Shown: positions 7,453 to 16,794, numbered from the stretch's first letter. The stretch is 64,000 bases of DNA from Paenibacillus terricola (GCF_014779765.1 NZ_JACXZA010000001.1:124001-188000), one strand, 5' to 3'. Notes: generated from the sequence alone by a model not told the origin. Translations and numbers: made by a program.

Positions 7453-8085
7453 ATTAATCTCTCAGCAAGACAATTGGAACTGGTGCAGCTCGTGAAACAG
7501 CACGCGCCGATTACGGGCGAGCAGCTGGCGGAGATGCTTGGCGTCAGCCGCCCGACGTTGCGATCGGACTTGTCGCTGCTGGTTATGCTTGGCATGCTCG
7601 ATGCGAAGCCGAAGGTCGGCTATTCGATCGGCAATGCCTACCGCACAGACAACACATCGCTCAGCCGGTTCCAGCAGCTAACAGTTGGACAAGTACAAGG
7701 CGTACCGGTCAGCGTGCCCGAAACCTACTCGGTGCATGATGCGGTCGTGACGCTGTATATGGCAAACGCGGACACGCTGCTCATCGTGAATGCGAAGCAG
7801 AAGTTCGTCGGGATTGTAACGCCGAAGGATCTGCTCAAGGTTACGCTGGGCAATCCGTCCGCAGGGACCATTCCCGTCAGCATGGTGATGACCCGCTATC
7901 CGAATATTGTTACCGCTAGGCCGGAGGACGCCGTCGCTGACGCCATCCGCAAGATGCTCACCCATCAGATCGATTGTCTCCCCGTCATCGTGCCAGATGA
8001 CAACGGTGAGCCAGATATCGTTGGATGGATAACAAAGTCGAATGTTGTGCACCTCGTCGCTGAGCTGACGGCGGACACGGAATAG
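7453..8085 (+). CDS. ccpN: CcpN-type transcriptional repressor (HTH plus two CBS domains)
   Basis: An N-terminal winged helix (residues about 8-60, with ITGEQLAEMLGVSRPTLRSDLSLL) is followed by two CBS domains (for example ETYSVHDAVVTLYMANADTLLIV and PEDAVADAIRKMLTHQIDCLPVI), the architecture of CcpN. In Bacillus, CcpN represses gluconeogenic genes (gapB, pckA) and responds to ADP/ATP. The next gene is yqfL, as in Bacillus. The frame has no ATG or GTG; TTG 7474 lacks a ribosome binding site. An ATT at 7453 sits 4 nt after GGGGAGAG (7441-7448) and restores the family N-terminus (MNLSARQ). The CBS region probably binds adenine nucleotides. Confidence 0.88.
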   Translation: MNLSARQLELVQLVKQHAPITGEQLAEMLGVSRPTLRSDLSLLVMLGMLDAKPKVGYSIGNAYRTDNTSLSRFQQLTVGQVQGVPVSVPETYSVHDAVVTLYMANADTLLIVNAKQKFVGIVTPKDLLKVTLGNPSAGTIPVSMVMTRYPNIVTARPEDAVADAIRKMLTHQIDCLPVIVPDDNGEPDIVGWITKSNVVHLVAELTADTE

Positions 8086-8102
8086 GAGGAGCGGCGTACG
8101 CA

Positions 8103-8927
8103 ATGCGAGATTCTGAATGGCAGACGCAAGGAATGATTATCGTATGCTCGGATGCTGTCGGTGAAACGGCAGAGGCAGTAGCGAAGGCGACGCTCCGCCA
8201 GTTCGCATCCGATGGTGTCCGCATTAAGCGGTACGGGCATTTGCGATCCGAAGATGAGATCGTCTCGATCGTGAATGAAGCGGTGCAGTACGGCGGCTTT
8301 ATTGCCTACACGCTCGTCCAGCCGGAGCTACGCGAGATGATGCGCGAAGAGACGGTAAAGCGGGGCGTACGTGCCGTCGATGTGATGGGACCGATGATGC
8401 AGGCTTATATTGATTCGTTCGGAGCGTTCCCGAAGCGGCAGCCTGGCTTGCTGCATTCAATGGACGCGAATTACTTCAGGCGGATGGAAGCCATTGAGTT
8501 CGCCGTCCGTTACGACGATGGCAAGGATGCAAGAGGGCTGTCGGAGGCGCAGATCGTGCTCGTTGGCGTATCTCGAACCTCGAAGACGCCGCTTAGCATT
8601 TTTCTATCGCACAAAGGGTACAAGGTCGCTAATCTCCCGCTGCTCCCTGAGGTGAAGCCGCCGATGGAGCTGCGTTCCGAGCCGGGCAAGCTGATCGTCG
8701 GCTTGACAATGCAGCCGGAGCGGATGCAGGAGGTTCGCGCTGAGCGCCTTAAATCGCTAGGACTCCCGCCAGCAGCCGCTTACGCATCGTACGAGCGGAT
8801 TCAATCCGAAGTGGCGTATGCGCAAGGGTTGATGGAGCAGCTGGGTTGTCCGATTATCGATGTCACGAACCGTGCGATTGAAGAAACGGCAGGCATTATA
8901 ATCGGCATGTTGAACGAAATGGAATGA
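8103..8927 (+). CDS. yqfL: Pyruvate, phosphate dikinase regulatory protein (bifunctional kinase/phosphorylase family)
   Basis: The 274-residue protein belongs to the DUF299/PPDK-PEP synthase regulator family. It contains the family P-loop GVSRTSKTP (residues 155-163) followed by LSIFLSHKGYKVANLPLLPEV. The N-terminus has the conserved CSDAVGETAEAV. Family members use ADP to phosphorylate and phosphate to dephosphorylate a threonine of pyruvate phosphate dikinase or PEP synthase. ATG 8103 follows AGGAGG at 8086-8091, and the gap to ccpN is 17 nt, so the pair is one operon. In Bacillus YqfL modulates CcpN activity, so the pair probably acts together to set gluconeogenesis. Confidence 0.92.
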   Translation: MRDSEWQTQGMIIVCSDAVGETAEAVAKATLRQFASDGVRIKRYGHLRSEDEIVSIVNEAVQYGGFIAYTLVQPELREMMREETVKRGVRAVDVMGPMMQAYIDSFGAFPKRQPGLLHSMDANYFRRMEAIEFAVRYDDGKDARGLSEAQIVLVGVSRTSKTPLSIFLSHKGYKVANLPLLPEVKPPMELRSEPGKLIVGLTMQPERMQEVRAERLKSLGLPPAAAYASYERIQSEVAYAQGLMEQLGCPIIDVTNRAIEETAGIIIGMLNEME

Positions 8928-8974
8928 ATTAGCACTCGTTTGGAAACTAATAACATTTGCCGGAGGGATTCGAG

Positions 8975-9943
8975 ATGGAGCGTGAGCTTGCGCTTGAATT
9001 GGTAAGGGTAACAGAGCTTGCAGCGTTGGCTGCTGCACCTTGGATGGGCCGAGGCGATAAGAATTCGGCAGACGGCGCCGCAACTGAGGCCATGCGTTCG
9101 ATGTTCGATACCGTATCCATTCGCGGTACGGTCGTCATCGGGGAAGGCGAGATGGATGAAGCGCCGATGCTGTACATTGGTGAAGAAGTAGGCAGCATGC
9201 AAGGCCATGAAGTCGACGTTGCTGTTGATCCGCTCGAAGGGACCGAGATTGTTGCCAAAGGGCTCAATAATGCGATGTCCGTACTGGCTGTAGCAAACAA
9301 AGGTCAATTGCTGCATGCGCCGGACATGTACATGGAGAAGCTGGCGGTAGGTCCTGCGCTAGCGGGCAAGCTGAGCTTAAACGATCCGATTCATACAACG
9401 GTGGAGAAAGCGGCGCTTGCGCTTGGCAAGCCAATCTCAGATTTGACGGTTGTCATTCTTGATCGCGAGCGTCATGCAACGATGATCAAGGACCTGCGCA
9501 GCACGGGCGTTCGGATTAAGTTCCTGAGCGACGGCGACGTTGCGGGGGCCATTGCGCCAGCGTTCCCGGAAGCGGGAATCGATCTATACGTCGGTTCCGG
9601 CGGCGCACCGGAAGGTGTGCTTGCAGCGGCAGCGCTGAAATGCTTGGGCGGCGAGCTTCAAGGTCGCCTGATGCCTGAGAATGAGGAACAGTTCGAACGC
9701 TGCATCTCGATGGGTTTAAGCGACCCTCGCAAGCTGCTGACCGTAGATGATATGGTCGGCACAGAGGATGTTATCTTCGCTGCAACAGGCGTAACGCCAG
9801 GCGAGTTTCTCGGCGGCGTTCGGTATACAGAAGGGCAGCGGGCAGAGACGCATTCGATCGTGATGCGAGCGAAGACGCGCACGGTTCGTTTTGTGAAATC
9901 GCTCCACTATTTACCTAATAAGCCGCTGCTTCGCTCAATCTAA
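8975..9943 (+). CDS. glpX: Class II fructose-1,6-bisphosphatase
   Basis: The 322-residue product matches GlpX-type phosphatases. Metal-binding motifs are DGAATEAMR, VVIGEGEMDEAPM (residues about 50-62) and VAVDPLEGTE (about 77-86). A later GSGGAPEGVLAAAALKCLGG segment and the conserved CIGMGL-like CISMGLSD are also present. It hydrolyses fructose-1,6-bisphosphate to fructose-6-phosphate in the cytoplasm. ATG 8975 is chosen because CGGAGGG ends 8 nt upstream; an upstream TTG 8957 precedes that ribosome binding site. It follows ccpN-yqfL by about 50 bp and precedes ndk and tal, making this a central carbon cluster. Gluconeogenic regulation by the adjacent CcpN is plausible but not shown. Confidence 0.92.
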   Translation: MERELALELVRVTELAALAAAPWMGRGDKNSADGAATEAMRSMFDTVSIRGTVVIGEGEMDEAPMLYIGEEVGSMQGHEVDVAVDPLEGTEIVAKGLNNAMSVLAVANKGQLLHAPDMYMEKLAVGPALAGKLSLNDPIHTTVEKAALALGKPISDLTVVILDRERHATMIKDLRSTGVRIKFLSDGDVAGAIAPAFPEAGIDLYVGSGGAPEGVLAAAALKCLGGELQGRLMPENEEQFERCISMGLSDPRKLLTVDDMVGTEDVIFAATGVTPGEFLGGVRYTEGQRAETHSIVMRAKTRTVRFVKSLHYLPNKPLLRSI

Positions 9944-10069
9944 TCGCGTCTGACACCGAATGTTCAAATTAACGTCGACAATTATGATGTTCGTTACACC
10001 CCGTCCTCCTTTCTTTGGAATATAATGGACTTAACCTTACCTACAAAACTTCAATTGGAGCTGATGGAG

Positions 10070-10471
10070 ATGAACCGTACTTTCGTAATGGTTAAACCAG
10101 ATGGTGTTGGGCGTAATTTGATCGGTGTTATTATGACGCGGTTTGAGCGTAAGGGCCTCAAGCTGACGAATGCGAAGATGATGAATATTGACCGTGAGTT
10201 GGCGGAGAAACATTATGTTGAGCATAAGGGAAAACCGTTCTTCGAAGAGCTGATCGATTTTATTATGTCTGGCCCGGTGTTCGCAATGGTATGGGAAGGG
10301 CAGGACGCTGTTAAGAACGCTCGGTCGCTTATCGGCCGCACGAATCCGTCTGAAGCCGCACCAGGTACGATCCGCGCTGACTATGCGCTGGATGTTTCGA
10401 GCAACATTGTTCATGGCTCCGATTCGGACGAAAGCGCAGAGCGGGAAATTACGAATTTCTTCGGAAAGTAG
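10070..10471 (+). CDS. ndk: Nucleoside diphosphate kinase
   Basis: The enzyme transfers the gamma-phosphate from ATP to other (deoxy)nucleoside diphosphates through a phosphohistidine. The 133-residue product opens with the family start [18 protein letters not shown]. It carries the active-site NIVHGSDS, with the catalytic histidine at residue 115. It ends at [10 protein letters not shown], about 15 residues shorter than Bacillus Ndk, which continues with a C-terminal tail. The core and active site are intact, so it is likely functional. ATG 10070 is the family start; an upstream in-frame ATG at 10025 would add 15 unconserved residues. Confidence 0.95.
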   Translation: MNRTFVMVKPDGVGRNLIGVIMTRFERKGLKLTNAKMMNIDRELAEKHYVEHKGKPFFEELIDFIMSGPVFAMVWEGQDAVKNARSLIGRTNPSEAAPGTIRADYALDVSSNIVHGSDSDESAEREITNFFGK

Positions 10472-10512
10472 TACGCGACTGTAATTGAATATAACCATGG
10501 GAGGGTTATTGG

Positions 10513-11157
10513 ATGAAGTTCTTTCTCGATACGGCGAATGTGGATGAAATCAAACGAATTGCTAAACTGGGCTTGGCGGATGGGGTAACGACGAATCCGT
10601 CGCTGATTGCCAAGGAAGGCCGGGATTTCAAGACGGTTATTCAAGAGATTTGCTCGATCGTCTCGGGTCCTGTAAGCGCGGAGGTTATCGGTACGAAGGC
10701 GGAGGACATGCTGAAGGAAGCTTACGAGATTGCACAGTGGGCGCCGAATGTTGTCATCAAGCTGCCGATGACGGAAGATGGGCTGTATGCATGCCACGAA
10801 TTGACGCAGAATGGCATCAAGACGAATGTGACGCTTATCTTCTCCGTTGCGCAAGGTCTCATGGCGGCCAAAGCTGGCGCTACTTACATTAGTCCTTTCG
10901 TTGGCCGTCTCGACGACATCGGCGTTGAAGGCATGAAGCTCATTCGCGAGCTGCGTACGGTCATTGATAACTATGGCTATAAGTCGGAAATTATCGTGGC
11001 AAGCATTCGTGGCATTGCCCATGTGGAGCAGGCTGCAATCGCAGGCGCACACATCGGCACGATTCCAGGCTCGTTGCTGCCTTCGCTGTGGAAGCATCCG
11101 CTGACAGATATCGGGATCGAGAAGTTCCTTGCCGACTGGGGCAAAATGAAGCAATAA
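10513..11157 (+). CDS. tal: Transaldolase (TalC/FSA-type, 214 aa)
   Basis: This is a small TIM-barrel transaldolase. Motifs are [29 protein letters not shown] (residues about 23-37) and [13 protein letters not shown] with the Schiff-base lysine at 83. The protein also has NVTLIFS and [11 protein letters not shown]. It interconverts sedoheptulose-7-phosphate plus glyceraldehyde-3-phosphate with erythrose-4-phosphate plus fructose-6-phosphate in the pentose phosphate pathway. The short FSA-like subfamily also includes fructose-6-phosphate aldolases, so activity assignment between the two is by context. GAGGG lies 6 nt before ATG 10513. It sits 40 bp after ndk and ends at a strong terminator. 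Confidence 0.92.
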   Translation: MKFFLDTANVDEIKRIAKLGLADGVTTNPSLIAKEGRDFKTVIQEICSIVSGPVSAEVIGTKAEDMLKEAYEIAQWAPNVVIKLPMTEDGLYACHELTQNGIKTNVTLIFSVAQGLMAAKAGATYISPFVGRLDDIGVEGMKLIRELRTVIDNYGYKSEIIVASIRGIAHVEQAAIAGAHIGTIPGSLLPSLWKHPLTDIGIEKFLADWGKMKQ

Positions 11158-11180
11158 CCCTTTCCTAAATAATAGACATT

Positions 11181-11226
11181 ACACGGCCAGATGACGCCTA
11201 TAGGGCGCTGTCTGGCCGTGTTTTTG
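11181..11226 (+). terminator. Intrinsic terminator after tal
   Basis: ACACGGCCAGA (11181-11191) pairs with TCTGGCCGTGT (11211-11221) and is followed by TTTTTG. A small inner stem is possible in the loop. It ends the glpX-ndk-tal unit. Confidence 0.88.
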
Positions 11227-11285
11227 TGCTGCGCACCAATAATAGATTCTCTAAGTAAATCGTAAAGTAGCCTGCTACTCTCGCG

Positions 11286-11304
11286 ATTGTAAGCGTTTTA
11301 CAAT
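11286..11304. promoter_or_regulatory. cre/LacI-like palindrome upstream of GH43 gene
   Basis: ATTGTAA-GCGTT-TTACAAT is a perfect 7-bp inverted repeat centred on CG, located about 90 bp before the GH43 start. It resembles CcpA/LacI-family sites (TGTAAGCG...TTACA), but its spacing is one base longer than the usual cre consensus. Carbon-source control of the downstream secreted glycosidase is the likely role. Confidence 0.5.
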
Positions 11305-11391
11305 AGACGAGGAATCAAATCTATAGGGAAGGAGTTCGGAACGAATATTGGATCAACTACCATTCAGAATGAAGAGAGGGTGTTAACATTG

Positions 11392-12915
11392 ATGAGAAGA
11401 TTCAAATGGTTGTCGATGCTGCAAAGTTTGGTTCTATTAGCTGTAGTCGCATTGCCGTTCATAGGAACGCAAACCGCAAGCGCGGCAAGCCAGACGCTGA
11501 ACAATGATGTGTTCTGGAAGGACACATCCGGCAACCCGATCTATTCGCAAGGCGGCAATATTCTTAAGGTCGGCAGCACGTATTATTGGTACGGCGTCAA
11601 ATACAATGGCGCGGTTACGTACTATAACAACCCAAGCGCGAAGAACAGCGATACCAGCTTCGCGGCTGTAACCTGCTATTCTTCTACCGACCTTGTGAAT
11701 TGGACGTTCAGAGGCAATGTCATTACAGGTGCCACAGACGGCTCTACTTGGGATGCTGATTGGCTCGGCAGACTAGGTGTCGTGTACAACGCGAATACGC
11801 AGAAGTATGTGCTGATCACACAATATGCGGGACCTGCAGGAGGTGGAGTTGCGTTCGCAACGAGCAGTTCGCCTACGGGAACGTTTACCTTTCACCATGT
11901 ACAGACTACGATTACCAACGTCGTGAATAACATGTCGGGTGACCAGTCTACCTTCGTCGATGATGATGGCAAAGCCTACTTAGTATTCAGTAACGCGAAC
12001 GGCAGAAGCCATCTCTATGTCTCGCAGCTTCGTGCCTCTGATTATCTGAACATCGAGCCTGCGGTGAACGTATATAACAGCAGCGCGGGCGGACGCGAAG
12101 GCAATGCGATGTTCCACTACAATTCCTTGTATTACCTCTGTTCCTCTGATCTTCACGGATGGAATGCATCGCAGACGTATTGCGTAACGTCGAGCTCCAT
12201 TCAAGGTGCATATTCTGGCGAGTTCGTCATGAGTGGAACATCGGCTGACTTCTCACATGTATCGCAAACCTCGATGTTTATTAAAGTGACAGGAACATCG
12301 GGAACGACGATTCTGTTCGGCGGAGACCGTTGGAGTGATTTTGCAGGCAACGGAATCGGCTACAATCAGTGGATGCCGCTTTCTTTCACTGGAACGGCGC
12401 CGAGAATGAATTCGCTCAGCCAGTTCAATCTCGATGCGGCAGCAGGGACGTGGAGCGTAGGCAGCGGCAATAACTATGTCATGAATCCAAGCTACGAGGC
12501 AGACCGCGTCGATCAGAATGATCTGGCTGGTTGGTTGACTTGGGATAACGTCACGGATATCCCGAACGCCAATGTATCCGGCGGAGCGCACAGCGGCAGA
12601 TGGTCGGCTACGCAATATCTAGCAACGGCCTACAGCGCAAGCCGTTATCAGAACATAACAGGCCTTGCGAACGGAACATATACGTTGAAGGTATGGGTGA
12701 AGAGCAGCGGCGGACAATCGACGGCTCAGATTTTTGTGAAAAATTACGGTGGTTCGGAGCTCGATGCCGCGATCAATTCGTCGATCGGCAACTGGACGCA
12801 GGTGACGATTCCGAATATCCAAGTGACGAATGGCAGCGCGCAGATCGGCGTTTATTCCGTAGCCAATGCTGGCAATTGGGTGCGCGTGGACGACTGGTCG
12901 TTTACGAAGAACTAA
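11392..12915 (+). CDS. Secreted glycoside hydrolase family 43 protein with C-terminal carbohydrate-binding module
   Basis: A Sec signal peptide (MRRFKWLSMLQSLVLLAVVALPFIGTQTASA, cleavage likely after ASA) precedes a five-bladed propeller-type GH43 domain. Its start, VFWKDTSGNPIYSQGGNIL followed by YYWYG, resembles the exo-beta-1,3-galactanase-like GH43 subfamilies. The last 140 residues (from NPSYEADRVDQNDLAGW) look like a jelly-roll CBM. The enzyme should act outside the cell on arabinose-, xylose- or galactose-containing polysaccharide; galactan is my best guess only. ATG 11392 follows GAGAGGG; TTG 11389 is an alternative. A CcpA-like palindrome lies upstream and a terminator follows. The ABC sugar locus downstream may import its products. 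Confidence 0.8.
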   Translation: MRRFKWLSMLQSLVLLAVVALPFIGTQTASAASQTLNNDVFWKDTSGNPIYSQGGNILKVGSTYYWYGVKYNGAVTYYNNPSAKNSDTSFAAVTCYSSTDLVNWTFRGNVITGATDGSTWDADWLGRLGVVYNANTQKYVLITQYAGPAGGGVAFATSSSPTGTFTFHHVQTTITNVVNNMSGDQSTFVDDDGKAYLVFSNANGRSHLYVSQLRASDYLNIEPAVNVYNSSAGGREGNAMFHYNSLYYLCSSDLHGWNASQTYCVTSSSIQGAYSGEFVMSGTSADFSHVSQTSMFIKVTGTSGTTILFGGDRWSDFAGNGIGYNQWMPLSFTGTAPRMNSLSQFNLDAAAGTWSVGSGNNYVMNPSYEADRVDQNDLAGWLTWDNVTDIPNANVSGGAHSGRWSATQYLATAYSASRYQNITGLANGTYTLKVWVKSSGGQSTAQIFVKNYGGSELDAAINSSIGNWTQVTIPNIQVTNGSAQIGVYSVANAGNWVRVDDWSFTKN

Positions 12916-12939
12916 ACTTGTACAATAGCTCCGCGACAG

Positions 12940-12976
12940 ACAGTCGGGCAGAGGTGATCTCTGCCCGACTGTTTTT
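12940..12976 (+). terminator. Intrinsic terminator after GH43 gene
   Basis: A perfect 14-bp stem (ACAGTCGGGCAGAG at 12940-12953, CTCTGCCCGACTGT at 12959-12972) with a 5-nt loop is followed by TTTTT. The 400 bp from here to 13383 hold no recognisable gene. A lone TATAAT at 13285-13290 lacks a matching -35 but may belong to the response-regulator promoter. Confidence 0.93.
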
Positions 12977-13382
12977 GATTGATGGTTAACGCGTTACATC
13001 AACTATTTTTAGCCCTTAAATACCTCACAACCTTCTGCTCCAACAGTCGCATGCTTGAATGAAGGATGGTTGAACTACTCTTAAACGTCCCGAAACTCGG
13101 GGCAGAAGCCATTAAGAGCTGTAAAGCGCCCTTAATCCCCTCCACTGCCAATCTAGTGAGCCGAACACTCCGAACCGAGCACCATACGATATACAAATGG
13201 GAGAACCAAACTTATCCCCCCTCCACTTACAGAAAACTAAGAAATTCATAGGTTTACCCCGTATGCAGAGCGAAATCGATCTTCTATAATGAGGTGACGA
13301 AGTCATGCGCGTGTGCAGCACACAACATCGTATACGCGACGCGATCATTCATCATAGAGCTCGATACGCAGGGGGGATTCGC

Positions 13383-14984
13383 TTGAAACTGTTAATCGTA
13401 GACGACGAGCGGCGTACGAGAGAACTGCTGCAGAACTATATTCCTTGGGATGCGGTCGGAATCGGTGAAGTAGAGACAGCGCGCAATGGTCTGCAAGCGT
13501 TGGAGATTGCGGAGGCGCTGCAGCCGGATATCATTCTATGTGACATCCGCATGCCGAAGATGAGCGGCATCGAATTTGCTCAAGCGTATAGAAAGACGGA
13601 TCCAGACTGCCAATTGATTTTCTTAAGCGGCTTCTCGGACAAAGAATATTTGAAATCCGCCATACAATTGAAAGCGTTTACTTATATCGATAAACCCGTT
13701 AATTTGAACGAAGTCCGTGATGCAGTCGAACAGGCAGTCTGGTTGCGCCGCGAAGAGCAGAAGCGCAAGGAGGAGGAGCAGAAGCTCCAAGAAGGGTTCG
13801 ACCGCAGTTTGCCCTATCTGCGACAAGAGATGGTCCGTAGGCTCATCTCCGACCCGGATTCTCCGAACGTCGTCCCTGCGCTGAAAAGCCGGGAGACGTT
13901 CCTGCTCCCCATGGATGGGCCGTTCACGGTTGTCGCGTCGAGCTTATATTGGAATCCGTCGGACCTCTCCGAGGATGCTGGAATCACGCAGCAGCGAATA
14001 TTAGAGACGATCTCGGGTCATACGCGTTTCCAGGAGCTTCGGGCGCTCGCTGGCTTCGACTCCAACAATCTGCTTGTGCTTGTTATGCCAGGGACGTACG
14101 GAAGTGCATACACGGATGGACGGGCCGTCATTGAAGAGCTTCTAGCGGAGCTTCGGGCACTCGCGGGACCTTCCATCGATCTGCGAATGGGAGTCGGCAA
14201 CCCGATATCCTCGCGCTCGAACATACCGGAGTCTTATCGCCTTGCTTACCAAGCTTGCGCCTATCAATATTATGGAAGCGGGGCGAAGCCAATCTTCCCG
14301 GACGCCCTCCGCAGTCACGCGCCTGTTGTGATGAATTGGGAGGAGGTTCGCCTCCTCCGTGATCATCTTCGAGTTGGGCAGGTTGACGAAGCGAAGCGAA
14401 TCGTTCATGAGTGGACCGCATATGCACGGAAGCAGATGGATCTGGACATTATGAGACTGAAGGATACGTATTTCCAACTGCTCGCAGCAGCGATGGAAAC
14501 GGCGGTTCAGCTTGGCCTTGCCGAGATTTCCGAGGACACGGAGCGGCGCTATATGTGGAAAGAGATTGATCGTATTCCAAGCCTCGATGCGCTGGAGCAG
14601 TATGTGCTCTCCTTTCTCGATTCGATGGCGAAGTCGGATGAAGAGATGGCGAGCGCGGGAAGCGGTAAGATTCGTGAGATCACTCGCTATATCCATGCTC
14701 ATTTTCACGAGAGAGGGTTTACGATTCGTGCCATTGCCGATCACGTTCAGCTCAGCGAGACGTATCTATGCGCCTGCTTCAAGAAGCATCACAAACAGAC
14801 GATCAAGGAATACATCATGGATACGAGAGTCGACAAGGCGAAGGAACTTCTAAGCGATCCGAAGGTGAAGATCATTGAGGTGGCGATGCGGGTCGGCATC
14901 TCCGATTCGAATTACTTTACGATTTTCTTCAAACGCAAAGCGGGCTGCACCCCTTCCGAATATAGGGAGCGTGCCATTCGATGA
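13383..14984 (+). CDS. Two-component response regulator, YesN/AraC type
   Basis: An N-terminal receiver domain (LLIVDDE with acidic D7-D8, phospho-acceptor D54 in CDIRMPKMSG, K104 in YIDKPV) is joined through a long linker to a C-terminal AraC-type double helix-turn-helix (about residues 430-533, IREITRYIHAHFHERGFTIRAIADHVQLSETYL). This is the regulator half of a sugar-sensing pair. TTG 13383 is chosen: it begins the receiver domain (MKLLIVDDE) and follows a GGGGGG stretch by about 6 nt. Upstream in-frame ATG 13305 would add unconserved residues. Its stop overlaps the kinase start by four bases. The likely target is the adjacent ABC uptake genes. Confidence 0.93.
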   Translation: MKLLIVDDERRTRELLQNYIPWDAVGIGEVETARNGLQALEIAEALQPDIILCDIRMPKMSGIEFAQAYRKTDPDCQLIFLSGFSDKEYLKSAIQLKAFTYIDKPVNLNEVRDAVEQAVWLRREEQKRKEEEQKLQEGFDRSLPYLRQEMVRRLISDPDSPNVVPALKSRETFLLPMDGPFTVVASSLYWNPSDLSEDAGITQQRILETISGHTRFQELRALAGFDSNNLLVLVMPGTYGSAYTDGRAVIEELLAELRALAGPSIDLRMGVGNPISSRSNIPESYRLAYQACAYQYYGSGAKPIFPDALRSHAPVVMNWEEVRLLRDHLRVGQVDEAKRIVHEWTAYARKQMDLDIMRLKDTYFQLLAAAMETAVQLGLAEISEDTERRYMWKEIDRIPSLDALEQYVLSFLDSMAKSDEEMASAGSGKIREITRYIHAHFHERGFTIRAIADHVQLSETYLCACFKKHHKQTIKEYIMDTRVDKAKELLSDPKVKIIEVAMRVGISDSNYFTIFFKRKAGCTPSEYRERAIR

Positions 14985-16771
14985 GATTAAGGTTTATACG
15001 GCCCGTTTACCTAAGCATCCGTTACAAGCTGTTCGCGACTTACGTGCTCGTCATCCTCATTCCGTTCGTGCTGCTTCTGTTCATTCACATCAACTCTACG
15101 CAGCGCGAGAATAAAGATGCGGCGGTATATTCCAGCCACAAAATACTCGACGAGACAAAAGCGTATCTGGAATACAAATCCGAGGCTATTACGGAAGTAT
15201 TGAACTTCATCGCTTACAACGATCTTGTCCAGAAAGCGGTTGGAGCAGATTCTACGCCTTATCAGAACATTGATCTCTGGCATATGGATGCGCTGCAGCT
15301 GTCCAGATTGATTAATCAATTCCGATACAACGATGACATCAAGACGATCCAGATCTATATGAACCAAGGCCTTGCTGGCGCAACGGAGAATGAAGAGTTT
15401 CTGAATATGGAGAAGGTCGAGGCGCAGCCGTGGTATGTTCATTTTGCCCAGACGAACGGGGTTGTCGCTTGGCTGCCTTCGAGCAAGCTGGATGCGAACG
15501 CTGACAGTCGGGAACTGACGGTTCTGCGCAAAATACCTAACGATCACGATGTCCGTGAGTTCGTTGGTATCGTCCGGGCAAGGGTGAAGCAGGATGCGAT
15601 GGAATCCGTGCTCAACCATGCGATCTTGACGCCGAATGCGTCGGCTTTCTTGTTCAACGACGAAGGCGATTTTCTCGGAAGCTCGGATCGATTCGAGTAT
15701 TCGGATCAGCTTGTGAAGAACGTCAAAACGCTGTATTCCGCATCCAATGCGGTGGATACGTATTATAACGATCATTATACGATAAGCGGCAGCCGACATT
15801 TGCTTGGTGTTCAGGCGATTCCGCACACCGATATGAAAGTAGCGTTGGTCGTGCCTTATTCCGATATTCTCGAATCGACGGTCAAGGCGAGAAATCGGAT
15901 TATCTCGATCTTCTTGTTCATCGTGCCGTTAATGCTGCCGCTCTCTTTCTTCGTGGCAGAGTCTGCGACGAGGCGAATTCGTCGTTTGATTGTTCATGTC
16001 CGCAAAGTGAAGCATGGACATTTTCAGCTGGCGCCTCTGCCGGTGAACGAGGACGAGATCGGGGAGCTGACTCATAATTTCAACACGATGGTCCAGAACA
16101 TCTCAGGACTGATCGAGGAGCGATCCTCTCTTGGTCAAGAAGTGAAGGACAAGGAGTTGAAGGCGCTTCAGGCGCAGATCAACCCGCATTTTCTCTACAA
16201 CACACTGGAGCTGATCAACGTCCTTGCTATCGAATCCGGCGCGCGTGATATTAAGCGGGTCGTCGACGAACTGACTGTTTTCTATCGGCTCAGCTTGTCC
16301 AACGGCAAGGAGTATGTGTCACTAGAGAACGAGCTGAAACATATCGAAGCGTATGTCCGGATTCAAAATATGCGGTTCGATGACAGCGTCCGTCTGGAGT
16401 TCGAGGTGCCGCGAGAGCTGTACGACTGCCAACTGCCGAAGATTCTGCTCCAGCCTCTCGTAGAGAATGCGATTCTGCATGGCATTATGGAGAAGGACAG
16501 CGAAGAAGGTGAAGTTCGCGTGTCCGCATGGACGGACAAAGGCGATCTGCTCATCGAAATCGCAGACGATGGCGTCGGCATGGACGAGGAGCGGCTCGCC
16601 GCTATTCTGCATCTTCCGGAAGGGGAAGGCACGCGGGGCGGCTATGGCGTCCGCAATATCGAAGAGCGGCTGCAGCTGTCATACGGCTTGCAATACGGCT
16701 TGAAATATTACAGCACGGAAGGCGAAGGGACACGTGTCGTGCTGCGACTGCCTGAACGGAGAGAGGAATGA
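14981..16771 (+). CDS. Sensor histidine kinase, YesM type
   Basis: TM1 (residues about 16-36), a 270-residue extracellular sensor (dCache-like), TM2 (about 306-327) and a HAMP linker lead into the kinase. The His_kinase box is LQAQINPHFLYNTLELINVL with phospho-accepting H403. A HATPase domain follows with LLQPLVENAILHGI, IEIADDGVGMD and GGYGVRNIEERL. It should phosphorylate the YesN-type regulator encoded immediately upstream. The four-base ATGA overlap implies translational coupling. The signal is probably an extracellular sugar or a liganded binding protein, because the next gene encodes a lipoprotein receptor. Confidence 0.93.
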   Translation: MRLRFIRPVYLSIRYKLFATYVLVILIPFVLLLFIHINSTQRENKDAAVYSSHKILDETKAYLEYKSEAITEVLNFIAYNDLVQKAVGADSTPYQNIDLWHMDALQLSRLINQFRYNDDIKTIQIYMNQGLAGATENEEFLNMEKVEAQPWYVHFAQTNGVVAWLPSSKLDANADSRELTVLRKIPNDHDVREFVGIVRARVKQDAMESVLNHAILTPNASAFLFNDEGDFLGSSDRFEYSDQLVKNVKTLYSASNAVDTYYNDHYTISGSRHLLGVQAIPHTDMKVALVVPYSDILESTVKARNRIISIFLFIVPLMLPLSFFVAESATRRIRRLIVHVRKVKHGHFQLAPLPVNEDEIGELTHNFNTMVQNISGLIEERSSLGQEVKDKELKALQAQINPHFLYNTLELINVLAIESGARDIKRVVDELTVFYRLSLSNGKEYVSLENELKHIEAYVRIQNMRFDDSVRLEFEVPRELYDCQLPKILLQPLVENAILHGIMEKDSEEGEVRVSAWTDKGDLLIEIADDGVGMDEERLAAILHLPEGEGTRGGYGVRNIEERLQLSYGLQYGLKYYSTEGEGTRVVLRLPERREE

Positions 16772-16794
16772 CGGAAGGAAGGAGGAGGCAGGTC

